Assembly: GCA_963682025.1 (NCBI GenBank)
Contig: OY821517.1
Coordinates: 104,906,505-104,970,504, forward strand
Source of the DNA: Cordilura impudica
Lineage: Eukaryota; Arthropoda; Insecta; Diptera; Scathophagidae
Length of the DNA: 64,000 nucleotides
Direction of reading: 5' to 3'
The translations under genes were made by a program, and so were the position numbers. Positions 44,478-54,726 of the stretch are shown in pieces. The notes beneath the pieces were generated by a model that did no database searches, was not told the DNA's origin, and saw only the letters and a list, made by a program, of their open reading frames with translations. Every line of letters starts with the position of its first letter. Positions within the stretch are counted from its first letter, which is position 1.

Positions 44478-45690
44478 AGTCGTCAACAAAAACAAGTAAC
44501 ATTAATGATGATGGTTTTGATCGTTTGAATTGATTACTCTGGCAATGACAGAAACCATCATGTTTTACAAGGAAATGCAATTTATTAAATGACATTCAGC
44601 ATGTTGTCCAGAGAAGTAACACTATGAGTAACTGAACGATGAGTTTACGAGTATGAATTTTTTTGTGGTTTTCGAGGTTCTTTGTCATTCAACTAAATTT
44701 ATGTTGATATTGAACGGTAGCTGTATAACTGTATAAATCGTAGATAAATAATAATGTAAATGATCGAAACTGCAGAACTTTTTTCATTTGTGACAAAATG
44801 TTGCAGCGAGACTATTTATGGCAGTATAAAAAATCTTCGAATTTCAATAAATCATATGCTTTACTCAAGATATCCTCAATAACAACCGGAAAACAAAAAA
44901 AATGTTTCTCGGACTGACAAGCTTTCATATCGGTTATTATGGGTATTAGTATTTTACATTTTAAGCCAAATACTTGTTGAAACTGGTTTAAACCCTGAGA
45001 AGGATCCGAGCGACAATTTAAGGGAAAAAAATTTCATTAGCGACCCAAAAAAAATTCGTGAAAAATTTGTTGAGAAATGTTGAATAAAATGCAATTTTAT
45101 TTTTCCAAAAGTACAAAAACAAAACTCTGAAATCTCCAGATACAGTGTTTAAATATGTATGCTAAACTGCAACTTAGCTCCAAAGAACATTGGAAAAAAT
45201 AAGGATTGAGAACGAAAAATTCTTAACACACGTTTTCCTCTAACTTTTTCGCAAGCATTTTTATTTTTTTCTTTTTTATTTCTTCATTTTTTTTTTATTC
45301 CTCTTTTTATTTTGCCTAACTTATTTTTTTTTTTTTTTCAATTAGTTTTTTTAAATCTATTTTTTTTTTAATTAATTTATTTTCTTATTTGTTTTTTTCT
45401 TACTTTTTATTATTATTTTTTTATTTTTTCTCTATTTTTTTTTTTAATTTTTGTTAATTTTTTATTTTTTTTTTTTCAATTATTTATTTTTTAAACTTTT
45501 TTTTATTTTTTTATGTTTTAATTTTTTTAATTTTTAAAATTTTATTTTTATTTATTTTTTTTTATATTTTTTTAATTTTTTTTATATTTTTTTAATTTTT
45601 TTTTATTTTGTTTTTATTTTTTAATTTTTTTTTTTTTTTTTTTGATCAGTTATATTTGAAAAAATATGTCAGATATTATGTTTAATGACA
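43481..45690. other. no gene; (CAT)n microsatellite and T-rich low-complexity tract
   Basis: (CAT)n about 12 units at 44442-44477, which drives an aspartate run in the minus frame 44377-44595. 45245-45645 is an A/T-only pyrimidine-rich tract of T(4-20) blocks. The rest is AT-rich without recognised features. Confidence 0.55.
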
Positions 45691-45699
45691 ATCCTGTTC

Positions 45700-46472
45700 A
45701 TTAGTTGTTAGTTCGATTAAATTGAATTACGTAATAAAAGTACGTGCTAAAATTAATAAATATTTTCAACAACATCAAACTTGGTCCTACGAAAAGTTAG
45801 CCAAAGAATAAAAGATCTGCCGTTAAACCCTTTCCAATGTTATTAGAAAGTATCAGAAGAATTTGACCATTGATAGGAAGCCACGCACTGTCAAAATGAA
45901 GTTTGTAAGGCCAAGCAAATAGAAAGCAGGTTTAAAAGAGCTCCCAACACATTCGGTATAAAAGCAGCCCGGTTAGCTCAATGTTCGGATATTTGGTGGG
46001 AAAAGTTAAAGCCAAAGCAGGTTTTAAAACATAGAAAGTCCAACAAGTTCCAAACTGCAACGCTGTAAAAAATTTAGAAGCCAAAAACAAAGCACGAAAA
46101 TTGAAATCACGTTTCATAAAAAAATACTCATGCTCCTTAATGGGCGAAGAAACGATGTACTGGTAGATTTTTTGCAGCTTCCTGGTCAAAATTTTTATGT
46201 TGCTAGTGCTCGAAGAAATGTCGAAGATAAGCTTGGACCTAAAAGCCTACGAAATTTCCACAAAAAAAAACTTCCTGGTATGGCTGACAAGTAATTTGTT
46301 ACAACGGGCTCTATAAATAGTGCAATTTATTTTAAGGAGTGTTTGCAAAGAAGACTACATACTTCCTTCCATAAGCCAACACTACGGTAAGAAACCTCTT
46401 GAGTGGCACAAGAATAATAAATTGTTTTTTGTACCAAGGGAGACAAATCCTTCAAAATGCCGAAACTTTGGC
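45700..46472 (+). pseudogene. mariner/IS630-type transposase pseudogene, 5' part, split by Transib
   Basis: Broken frames give a helix-turn-helix-like segment (45750-45900), APNTFGIKAARLAQCSD (45937 on), then MNGRRNDVLVDFLQLPGQ-type sequence with FYVASARRNVEDKLGPKSL (46150-46260), TGSINSAIYFKECLQRRL and, right at the edge, a PKL-W sequence that continues at 49686. The E motif (R-P-V/I-E-R/K-Y-W-A) is reformed only when the 46478-49680 element and one CAGTG are removed. Many older stops exist, so the gene was dead or dying before the insertion. Confidence 0.7.
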
Positions 46473-46477
46473 CAGTG
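46473..46477. repeat. 5-bp target duplication CAGTG, left
   Basis: Identical to 49681-49685; flanks the Transib element. Five-bp duplications are the rule for Transib. Confidence 0.9.
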
Positions 46478-46495
46478 CACATTAGGTTAAATGAC
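46478..46495 (+). repeat. Transib left terminal inverted repeat
   Basis: CACATTAGGTTAAATGAC. Exact reverse complement at 49663-49680. After 18 bp the two ends diverge (ccatttt versus tactttt). Confidence 0.95.
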
Positions 46496-46750
46496 CCATT
46501 TTCCCTTGCGAAACTCCAATTTCGAAAAGTTAATTTTTAATTTTTTTTAAATGCCATCATGTAGAGAATACTTCAAAACAATAGAAACGTCACTTTGTTT
46601 TTGTAAAATGCAACCTGACGTTTGACAGCAGCCAACCAAAGTCAAACTTCTTACACGTGTTTAGAAAGCTGTGTGCGCAGCCAGCTTTTTTTCTATCGGT
46701 TCAAGTGTTGTTTTTTATCCCTTCGCAATTAAATCAAGGAAAGTTCGAAA

Positions 46751-49176
46751 TGGAAATCCAAAATATGGGTGAGTATCTATGTTCTTGTTAAAAAAAAAGT
46801 GACTTTTCATTGTTTGCTTACAAGGAATGCCGACTTCTTTTCATAACTATAAATTTATTTTTTTTTATTTGAAGCTTTGACTTCATGTAAGCATTTAATA
46901 TTTCGGCTCAGTTCGGCCAACCAAATGTGAACAAAAATTAGTAAATTAGGATGTAATTAGTATAATTAAGCTTACTTGAAGCCGCCGTTTTCAGCAGTTT
47001 TTAAGGAATTGTGTTTTTTTCAGATTACTTTGCGTTAACGAAAAGTGAATTGTTCGACGTTTGGCTACAGCAGAGCTCGCAAAACAAGAAAGTTGCTGCA
47101 GTTATGGATTACGTAGTAAATAAAATTGGTCCTCAGAATATTTCCGAAGACTACGTCAATTTATTGCGAGAAAAAACGCGCCTTTTTTGCAAATCTCTTG
47201 CAAGAAAGTATGAAAAATATGCAAAACAGTTTGGAAAAAAAGCTGAAACTTTCAGACTAGAAAACAGCGTTTGGCTAAGCGAAGAATTTAAATGTGAATT
47301 TAAAAAGCCAGTCGTGGAAGCTGTTTCTGTAGCTGTCGGTCGCCCAAAAGTTCCGTTTTGCAACAAAAGTGAGTTTGGGAAATGTAAAGAGGCAGCAGAT
47401 CTTTCAAAGTCAACGTATCACGAAACGAATTTACTAGTGCGTGCAGCAGCAACATCGGCTCGGAAACGAGGGAATATTGATATGGCAGCAATTTTGAAAG
47501 AAAGCCTGGCAAGCCCAAGCAGACCCTCAAAAATGAGACAAAAATGCAATGAAGACAATAAGACGCCAATTCCACTTTCAGCGGATGAGGCCTTAGCTTT
47601 TTTGTTGGAAAATAATTTCACGAAGGACCAATACAATGCGATTCGCCGTGAAAGTAAATCGAGAAACTGTGACATTTATCCGTACTATAACGCAGTTGCA
47701 GCCGCTAAATCGAAATGCCGACCAGATAACATATTTGTTAGCGAAACCATGGCAAGCGTCCCGTTGAAATCGTTGATCGCACATACTTCGAACAGAATTG
47801 TTGAAATGCAAAAAGATGTATTTGAATCTGTTATGGCAAAAGAAAAAAGCAATTTTATTAAATGTGAATTCATACTAAGTTATGGCTTTGACAGCAGCAC
47901 TGGACAGTCCCAATTCAAACAAACTTTCAATGAGCCAAGTACGTCAAAATGTAGTGACGCATCGCTTTTTGCAACCACGCTTATTCCTTTGAGAATTATG
48001 TTGCCATGTGGATTACCTCTGTGGAATAATTTGGCGCCGCAGTCTGTACGATTTTGCCGACCAATAAAACTGGAATATGTAAAAGAAACGAAAGACACTG
48101 TTCTCAAGGAATATGAAGATTTGAAAAACCAGATTGACGCTCTCGAACCCTTAGTTATGGTGCTTGATGGAAAAGGTACTATCGAAATCTCCATTAAATT
48201 GTGCTTAACGCTTATTGATGGTAAGGTGTTGAACATATTGACAGGAACTTCTTCAAGTCAAGCTTGTCCTATATGCGGTGCTACACCAAAAGACTTTCTA
48301 AGTGTAAGAGATTATACTAGCGAAAAATTTCGGGGAAAGCAGTCAAACTTTCAGTACGGAATAAGTCCTTTACACTGCTGGATTCGTTTTCTCGAATTTA
48401 TTTTGCATTTGGGCTACAAATTGGAAGTTCAAAAATGGCAGATAAGAACAGATGCAGACAAAAGGGAAGTAGCAAAAAGGAAACAAAAAATTCAGAGCGC
48501 TTTCTGGAAGGAACTAGGGCTTCGTGTGGACATGCCGAAAACTGGAGGCTTCGGCAGCACAAATGATGGCAACACGGCGCGTCGAGCTTTCACGAACTAT
48601 GAAGTTTTTTCCGAAATTACTGGCGTCGACCAGAACTTTATTTTACGGTTCAAAACCATTTTAATTTGTTTATCAAGTCAGTTTCCAGTCGATTCGGATA
48701 AATTTCAAACATTTTGCTTCGCCACAGCTCAACTGCTACAAAAGATGTACCCTTGGCTACCAATGACGCCCACCGTACATAAAGTACTGATTCACTCGAA
48801 AGAAATCATCAATAACAGTATGCTCCCATTGGGTTTCCTTGGAGAAACTGCCTCCGAGTCGCGGCATAAAATTTATAAGGCAGACCGTTTGCATCATGCT
48901 CGCAGAAATAACCGCGTCAACAACCTTCTTGATATTTTCAACAGAGCTTCTGACACATCAGATCCACTGATTTCAACAATTTTTTTAAAAAGACGCATTC
49001 AACTGCAAAAATCGTTGCAACTTCCATCTGAAGTTGTCGACCTGATGTGTGTTTTCGAAGCTCCGATAGAAGAATGTGAAGAAGATAAAAGCGACGAGTT
49101 GAAAATTTTTTCGCCTGGATCTCTTGAGATCCTTGACAATTTTTGTTTGGAAAACGAAATAAACCTCCACGAGTGA
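46751..49176 (+). CDS. Transib transposase (RAG1-related), two exons, 723 codons
   Basis: Predicted exon 1 is 46751-46769 (MEIQNM and the first base of the next codon), with donor GTGAGT at 46770, acceptor tttttttcag ending 47023, exon 2 47024-49176. The long frame otherwise begins with GTG at 47011, which is intron sequence; splicing gives a normal ATG. In the spliced numbering the catalytic residues align with RAG1: D296 (GFDSSTGQS; RAG1 D600), D405 (LIDGKVL; D708), E618 (ASESRHK; E962). The zinc ligands also align: C421/C424 (CPIC; C727/C730) and H592/H597 (HKVLIH; H937/H942). DGNTARR at about 521 corresponds to RAG1 GNFARK. Cuts DNA at the CAC ends and inserts with 5-bp duplications, in the nucleus. 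N-terminal 290 residues are basic and unassigned. Length is typical for the family. No stops or frameshifts. Confidence 0.9.
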
Positions 49177-49294
49177 AGTCGTAAAAATAAGCTTAAACTA
49201 ACACAAATTTCTGTTTTTCTAATATTAAGTCTGTTTTTGTTATGAATTTTGTTGCGTCGCGACGCGTCGGTCAGAAAAGACTAGTTGCAGAGTA

Positions 49295-49300
49295 AATAAA
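49295..49300 (+). terminator. polyadenylation signal AATAAA of the Transib gene
   Basis: 119 bp after the stop codon, followed by a GT-rich patch at 49315-49325. Consistent with a complete transcription unit. Confidence 0.6.
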
Positions 49301-49370
49301 GCAAAGAAAAAAAATATGTTGTTTCCTTCACTAGTTATCGTTAAAATGACCAAAATTAAAAATGTGTTCG

Positions 49371-49642
49371 GCTCACTGCGGTCGTGTCCTTGGACGGATT
49401 TCGTCCATATTCACACTGATCTAGCTATAGCCCAAGATACAACTTACTACTAAATTTCAATTCAAACGGTCAATTCCGTAAAAAGTTATCCCGAAAAAGT
49501 CCAAAAACCAAAAAAAGAAGTCGCCCACTGTGGGCGTGTCCGTTTGCGGATTTCGCTCATTTTCGAACTCGGCCTGAGATAGGCCACTTTGAAAGTTGTG
49601 ACCAAATTTCAAGTCAATCGGTCAACTACTTCGAGAGTTATT
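49371..49642. repeat. duplicated subterminal repeats of the Transib right end
   Basis: 49371-49490 and 49522-49642 share 'cactg-g-cgtgtcc-t-ggatttcg', 'aaatttcaa-tcaa-cggtcaa' and 'agttat', offset about 151 bp and roughly 65-70% alike. The left end has no equivalent that I can see. A transposase-binding or regulatory role is possible. Confidence 0.7.
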
Positions 49643-49662
49643 AATTTAGCACTGAAAAAGTA

Positions 49663-49680
49663 GTCATTTAACCTAATGTG
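49663..49680 (-). repeat. Transib right terminal inverted repeat
   Basis: Reverse complement of 46478-46495, no mismatch. Confidence 0.95.
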
Positions 49681-49685
49681 CAGTG
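49681..49685. repeat. 5-bp target duplication CAGTG, right
   Basis: Second copy of 46473-46477. Confidence 0.9.
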
Positions 49686-49770
49686 GAGAGATATTGGGCT
49701 CCTGTTGAATATCACAAAAAAGTTGTACCAAAAAATAAAAAAAAAAAAATATTTAAAAAATTCAAAAATA
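49686..49770 (+). pseudogene. mariner/IS630-type transposase pseudogene, 3' part
   Basis: Continues the gene at 45700-46472: with one CAGTG, the join reads PKLWPVERYWAPVEY, matching the PQLRPIEKYWAIV pattern around the last catalytic Glu of this transposase type. It then dissolves into A-rich DNA. Confidence 0.7.
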
Positions 49771-49854
49771 ACGATTGCTTGTTTGGACAGAGTTGTATCT
49801 CCTGAAATTAATACGAAGTAAAAGCTGTATGATATGAAAACTCATTCTTAACCA

Positions 49855-50100
49855 CACTGCTCGTAGGCCTGACTTTAAGTGAGTGTGTTAAAGCGCATGA
49901 CCAAAAAGTGCAAGGATAGACGCAGGTTCAAACCTCACGGCCGCCCTAAGTAGAAAAATTTAATATAGAAACAATCTATTCAATTATAACATAACAATTA
50001 TCACAATGCTCAATAAATCGCTGATGAAGGCTGAAATGCCAGAAACCAGTGTAATATGTAGAATACAGTGTACTTTTGAATTTTTGAAATATATGCTTTC
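49855..50100 (+). repeat. second tRNA-derived SINE type
   Basis: A tRNA-like head with 'gtgtgttaaagcgcatgacc' (A-box region, imperfect) and a good B box GGTTCAAACC at 49925-49934. The body includes 'cgctgatgaaggctgaaatg' at 50019-50038, a CTGATGA-hairpin-like word often seen in SINE bodies. It differs from the SINE at 37552-37710. No clear tail. Confidence 0.5.
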
Positions 50101-50629
50101 TTCTTCTCTACCACGCACCGTTGAAAAAAAAATTATTGCCAACCAAAACGAGTTCGGGAAAATTTTTTTTTTTTAATTTTCAATAAAATACATTATCGGT
50201 TTTCAAGGAGTACAGAAACAAAATACCAAAAACGCCAGACACAGTGTTTTAAAATCCGTAAGATTAGGTACAATAGACTATGCTAAGTTCCAACTGGCCA
50301 TGTTGCATTCAAATTTCGCTCATTAACGAATCATATGAGCATAACGAATCATGTAAGCAAAAAATTAAAAATCGATGTTTTTAATTAATTATAATGCTCC
50401 CTCCCAAAAATTATAATAAAGAATATCTGTAAGAAAATCAAAAGGACTTAACTAGAAGAAATGTAATACTGTCCTAATTAAAGGGTGACTTTTCAGTTTC
50501 ACCTTCAATTTAAACTTTGTTTTGGGAAAATAATTTGATTGCTGGTTGCTAGTTGTGTCTTCGACATCTGGTCTAAATTTCATGCGAATTTTTTTCTGTT
50601 GCTTGTCTTTGCCTTTTTAACTATTACTA
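50101..50629. other. no recognised feature
   Basis: A segment at 50230-50300 weakly resembles 45120-45180 ('agacacagtgttt', 'tatgctaa', 'caact'), possibly a very old repeat. No gene. Confidence 0.35.
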
Positions 50630-50700
50630 GCATAGCACAGCACTGGAAACTTGAGTGCAAATTCTAGGAATTTTATTTTTGCATCCAATTTTTTCTTTCA
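50630..50700 (+). repeat. short dispersed repeat family P, copy
   Basis: 'gagtgcaaattctaggaatt' and 'actagcatagcacagcactg' match the reverse of 43400-43470 and, in part, 57597-57655. Confidence 0.45.
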
Positions 50701-50809
50701 ATGTCTTTGTAATCTATATATATATATAATTTATGACTATTTAAACAAAATTCATTAAATTCCATAATAAATATTTGTTGAACACAAAGAATATATATAA
50801 ATGAATTTG

Positions 50810-50973
50810 TTAATAAATAATTTTATAAGAGCCTTAAGGTATGCAAATCAATTTTAGCAATTCACAATTCAACACAGGGCCGTGATATACAATTATAATG
50901 AAATGCGATGAATTGTGAATTGGCTAAAATCGATTAGCAGACGTTTAGGCTCTTATAAATTTATTTATTATAA
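50810..50973. mobile_element. palindromic MITE-like repeat, about 64-bp arms
   Basis: Left arm 50810-50871 ('taagagccttaaggtatgca', 'caattttagcaattcacaat') and right arm 50909-50973 are reverse complements at roughly 85%, loop 37 bp. An arm-like sequence is also at 43360-43400. Confidence 0.75.
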
Positions 50974-50999
50974 ATATTTTATTTTAATTAATTTAATAT

Positions 51000-53250
51000 A
51001 TTTTTAACACATATTATACATAAATATTATCATTCGGCACTTATCCTCCAGATGATCAATAACTATGCCAAATTTCCGTTCCTCCTCCATCCGCGCATTT
51101 TGCTTAAAAACGGTCACAAAGATTTTCCTTCACGTATTATTATATAGATCAGCTGATGACAGTTTCGTAGCCGATTTACGATCACATTATTTACTTGCCA
51201 GCTCTTGTTTGGAATCTGTCAGGGTCCGGACCCTAGGTTTACGCGGCCTCCACGTTAAGGGTACGTGGAGCGTAAGTGAGTAATGGTAACGTTCGTTAAA
51301 GAAGGCAAAGAACCGCTATCCCCTGCGGTTATTTCCTGTTTTCAAATTAGAAGGAATGCTTCAGTGGAAACAGATTTGGGGCAAATGAAGAGCTTATCTC
51401 TAAAACAAACGCCTAGTTGAACTCGAGAAAAAAAATGAAAATAATTGGAAAAACACTGGACTAAATATATCGAGGTAAACGAATTCTTTGTTCTACGAAA
51501 GATATATTTTATTCAAAAAGCCACTGAATTATCGAATTACCCTTTTATTGGCTCTTGTGACAATTTCAAATAATTGTTTAAAGATGTTAAAGCTCTATTT
51601 AAAGGATTTTTAGGGAAACATAGATTCATTACATTACCAATGAATTCCAATAATTAGAGAAAATGAATTTGATTGAAATCTTTAAAAAGAATAAAAAAAA
51701 ATGTATGTAAAACATTGAGTTAGAAAATTAATGACCTAGTAGCGGAATATTTTGTTAAACTAAAAAGTTTTTATTGCCACCGCCATATTTTAAACAACGG
51801 CAAATCATTAAATACCTGTAACTACAATGTATAAACATACCACATAGAAAATGCTGGTAACTTTAAGCAAAAAACTCACAATCCACTTATTTTATGCAAT
51901 AAATTGACATTATTATTTTAATGGCTGCAAATATTTACTTCCGTTGCTTTATTTTCCCATAATATGCACCATGAAAATGCAACTGCAAACCAAACCATTT
52001 ACATCAGCCAAATAGGCTTGGAAGTTTTCCTCTTTTTTTTTTGTATTACTGCTTTATTCTCGGTATCATGTTTATAATCAAATTGTTTTACTCCCTCAAT
52101 TCCACATTAAATAATGTTGTTTAGTGTTTTTATGCTGCCCCTCTTCGTGTTTCATTTTTTTTTTTTTTTTTTTTTTTTTTTGTTCTGTTTTCATTAAAAG
52201 GCATTCAACAAGTGGTGAACAACTGATTGCAACTACCGACCACCTACATTCTCGTACGTACACTCCATCACTCGGTATACCAATATTTACACAGTGTAGC
52301 TTGTGAACGAGCCATTTTACTAGACAACAACAAAAAGGCTAAATGATGACAACAACGCCGATGGAGTAGGAGGATGTAATAATGAGAGGATGATACGAGC
52401 AATAGTATAAGCAAAAAAATAGAAGAAGAAACATTCAAACATAACCTAAATCGTGTTTTCTTTCTTTTTGCTAGCATGTAGTTTATTTTGTTTTCTCAAC
52501 TATGGAAAAAGGAAATTTCTAAAAACAATGTAATGTCGATGGAAAATGATAGCCGAGAGTTTGTAGTGACTGGCTCTGTTGTGTGAGAAATAGAGAAGGG
52601 CCGCTTGTCGCTAAACAATTTTTCAGCGTGGTAACACAAGTGATATTTAGAGATTTTTATAAACTACGACTTTACTAAGCTAGGGTTGCCAGTACTATAC
52701 ACAGAAAAAGAATTGATTGGAATTCGGTTATCACTAGAACAATTTTATTAGGTATTTACAATTTTTTATTTTCTTCGCTAAAAACTTTATTAACTTTAAT
52801 CATATAAAATTAAAGTTTTTATAAATGTTAATTTAGTTCCGTTTACCAATCAATGTATTTATAAAAATTATTAAACTACTCAATTAAGGCAACTACTCTA
52901 CGTCCAAAAGTATTTGCCGACCCTAAAATATGTTTTTCGGTTTTTCGCTAATACTTTCCGTTTAAAAGTCATAAAATTATTGCAGATAGAATTTTTCATT
53001 CATTTTTGAGTAATATATTTTATTATATGCAATCAGAACATTCAAGGTGTTCACAAGGAAGGGTGTCCTAACTGTTGTATGTGTCATATGTGCAAAACTT
53101 TTTCAACAGTTGTATAATTGTTGTTGATATATTCCATACAACAAAAATTATACGACAATACAACGTTAGCAGGTATGTTTTTGCGGTGTACTATGTGATC
53201 AGCTGTTTTTTGTTTACAATTTAACTCTCCGTCTAGCAACACTTCTGGTA
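51000..53250. other. unique-looking DNA, no gene identified
   Basis: 51060-51340 is markedly less AT-rich, with palindromic words (ccggaccctaggttt; acgttaagggtacgt). The 72-codon frame there has no domain I know. A 29-bp poly(T) at 52153-52181 drives a phenylalanine-rich frame. The remainder is AT-rich. Confidence 0.4.
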
Positions 53251-53994
53251 CCCTTAAACGAATGACAAGGTCCGTAGGGACCTATTTTTGTTGATATGAC
53301 ATTTTCTATGAAAAAGACATTTTAAAATTTTTGTTTTATTTTATTATTGTTTATTAATTAAAGTGTTGATAAATTAATTAAAATATTTTTTTTAATCCAT
53401 TGCATTCCATATCCTTGGATATGCAGTTATGCGAGTATTCAGGGCACGTTCTTCAATGTTGGGTAGTGCCAATTGCTTAGTGAGCATAAGGAGGAATGAG
53501 CGCCGTCTGTCACTTCTCTTCACTGGCTTCATCTCGTTGAATATTATGAATGCAGCTATTGCAGCGATGCCGAGCATATTGTAAAACATGGCAAGCGGCC
53601 AGCGCTTTGTTGAGCGCTTGCATGTTTACGTACCAAGCATCTGGTCCATAGTATCAACGCCGGATTTGTTGGCATTGTAATCAAGAATGGCTAAGGGCTT
53701 CTTCTTTTCAGTTTCCATGTTCACATCGCAAGTGTAATGTTGTGTAGATAGCAAAATTACTGATTTATTCTTCCTGGGCACATATGAGCATAGTGCTATA
53801 TCGCCTTCGTTGAACCCAAACAATGTGCTGTTGATTGGCCGCGTACGATTTTTATGTAACTCCCGTGAAGGTAATAAAACAAATGCTAAATTCGAAGAAC
53901 TCGTTTGGGTAACTTTTGGGGTACCTTGTCCTGGCCGAAATAGGAGTAATTTCAGTTTGAATATGAAAAAGGGACCTTCTCGCTAACCGAAGGG
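53251..53994 (-). mobile_element. piggyBac-family deletion derivative, 744 bp
   Basis: Left end CCCTTAAACGAATGACAAGG, right end (reverse) CCCTTCGGTTAGCGAGAAGG, both followed by TCC: imperfect inverted ends. The right end abuts TTAA (53995-53998), the piggyBac target; on the left the site reads GGTA, presumably mutated. Contains only the middle of the transposase (53392-53823). Confidence 0.78.
53392..53930 (-). pseudogene. piggyBac transposase fragment
   Basis: Minus strand. LHKNRTRPINSTLFG-like sequence leads into GDIALCSYVPRKNKSVILLS (frame 53823-53626), then KPLAILDYNANKSGVDTMDQ with the catalytic Asp of GVDxxDQ, a frameshift with stop, and RWPLAMFYNMLGIAAIAAFI (frame 53589-53392). This is the DDE_Tnp_1_7 core order. 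N- and C-terminal parts are lost. No Cys-rich C-terminal domain. Confidence 0.85.
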
Positions 53995-53999
53995 TTAAT

Positions 54000-54600
54000 C
54001 AGCTTTTGTTGTTTATTCCAAATATTTTTTGTACGTTTCTTGTAACTATTGTGGCAAAAATCGTAGAAATAAATAAAAACTGGAAGGGAATAATTATAAT
54101 AAATAAAAATTCTCGAGCTCGAGCTTATTTATTAACATTTGAAAGGTCGAACAACTACAATCTTAAAATAAAAAAATAAAAATAAAAAAAAGGAAATAAA
54201 TATAATTAAGAAAATAATTATAATTATTAATTATAATTATAATTAATTATAATTATAACTATAATTATAATTATAATTAATTATAATTATAATTATAACT
54301 AGTAATAAATATAATTATAATAAATATAATTATAATTATTATAATTCAGGTACATTCAGGTAACAATTATTTTGCTTTTATTCGATATTTTTTTCAGATG
54401 TATACACGAAATGTTGTTCACATTTGTACTATTTGTCGTCTTGTATTTCTTTACAATATACAACTATAGTACACCACATGAATTCGGTAATTGATTTTTT
54501 TAACAGGGAACAGAAAATAGCGACTATTGTGAAAAGAGATTTTTTTTTTGAAATTTCCTTACTAAAGGATTAGCGTGGGGTACTCACAAAACGAAAGGTT
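54000..54600. other. (TAATTA)-type AT microsatellite and AT-rich DNA
   Basis: 54200-54350 is made only of A and T with nested palindromes (taattataattataatta), a likely unwinding or cruciform-prone site. No gene. Confidence 0.7.
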
Positions 54601-54726
54601 GTGAAAGGTTGTGACAGTAATTGAAAAAAAATTCGAACACATTAAACAAAAAACGACCGAGATATTACGTCTTAACTAAGAAAGTGAAAGTGAAATTTTT
54701 AAATATTTGATTGAATAAAAGAAAGT

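Larger units (their letters stand above)
46478..49680 (+). mobile_element. complete Transib-superfamily transposon, 3203 bp
   Basis: Perfect 18-bp inverted ends CACATTAGGTTAAATGAC (46478-46495 and 49663-49680), CAGTG on both outer sides, and one transposase gene with intact reading frame, splice sites and polyadenylation signal. Transib ends normally start CAC, like the heptamer of V(D)J recombination signals; here the heptamer equivalent is CACATTA. The subterminal right side carries two related 120-bp repeats. The element shows no mutations that would obviously disable it, and the exact target duplication suggests a recent insertion. It may be active or may supply transposase to related copies; this is an inference. 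Confidence 0.93.

Noticed and set aside
44377..44595. 72-codon minus frame with an aspartate run
   Set aside because: It is a (CAT)n microsatellite read in reverse.
46700..46740. Second transposon gene upstream of the Transib exon 1
   Set aside because: No frame of useful length; the region reads as a 5' untranslated leader.
47011..47023. GTG at 47011 as the start of the Transib transposase
   Set aside because: Not an ATG, and it lies in a polypyrimidine acceptor; a spliced upstream ATG exon explains it better.
50019..50060. Hammerhead-like CTGATGA...GAAAC in the second SINE
   Set aside because: The pair closing helix II is A-A and no acceptable cleavage triplet follows at the right place.
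51065..51283. 72-codon frame in the GC-richer patch at 51 kb
   Set aside because: No recognised domain, no supporting splice or start context; composition alone is not evidence.
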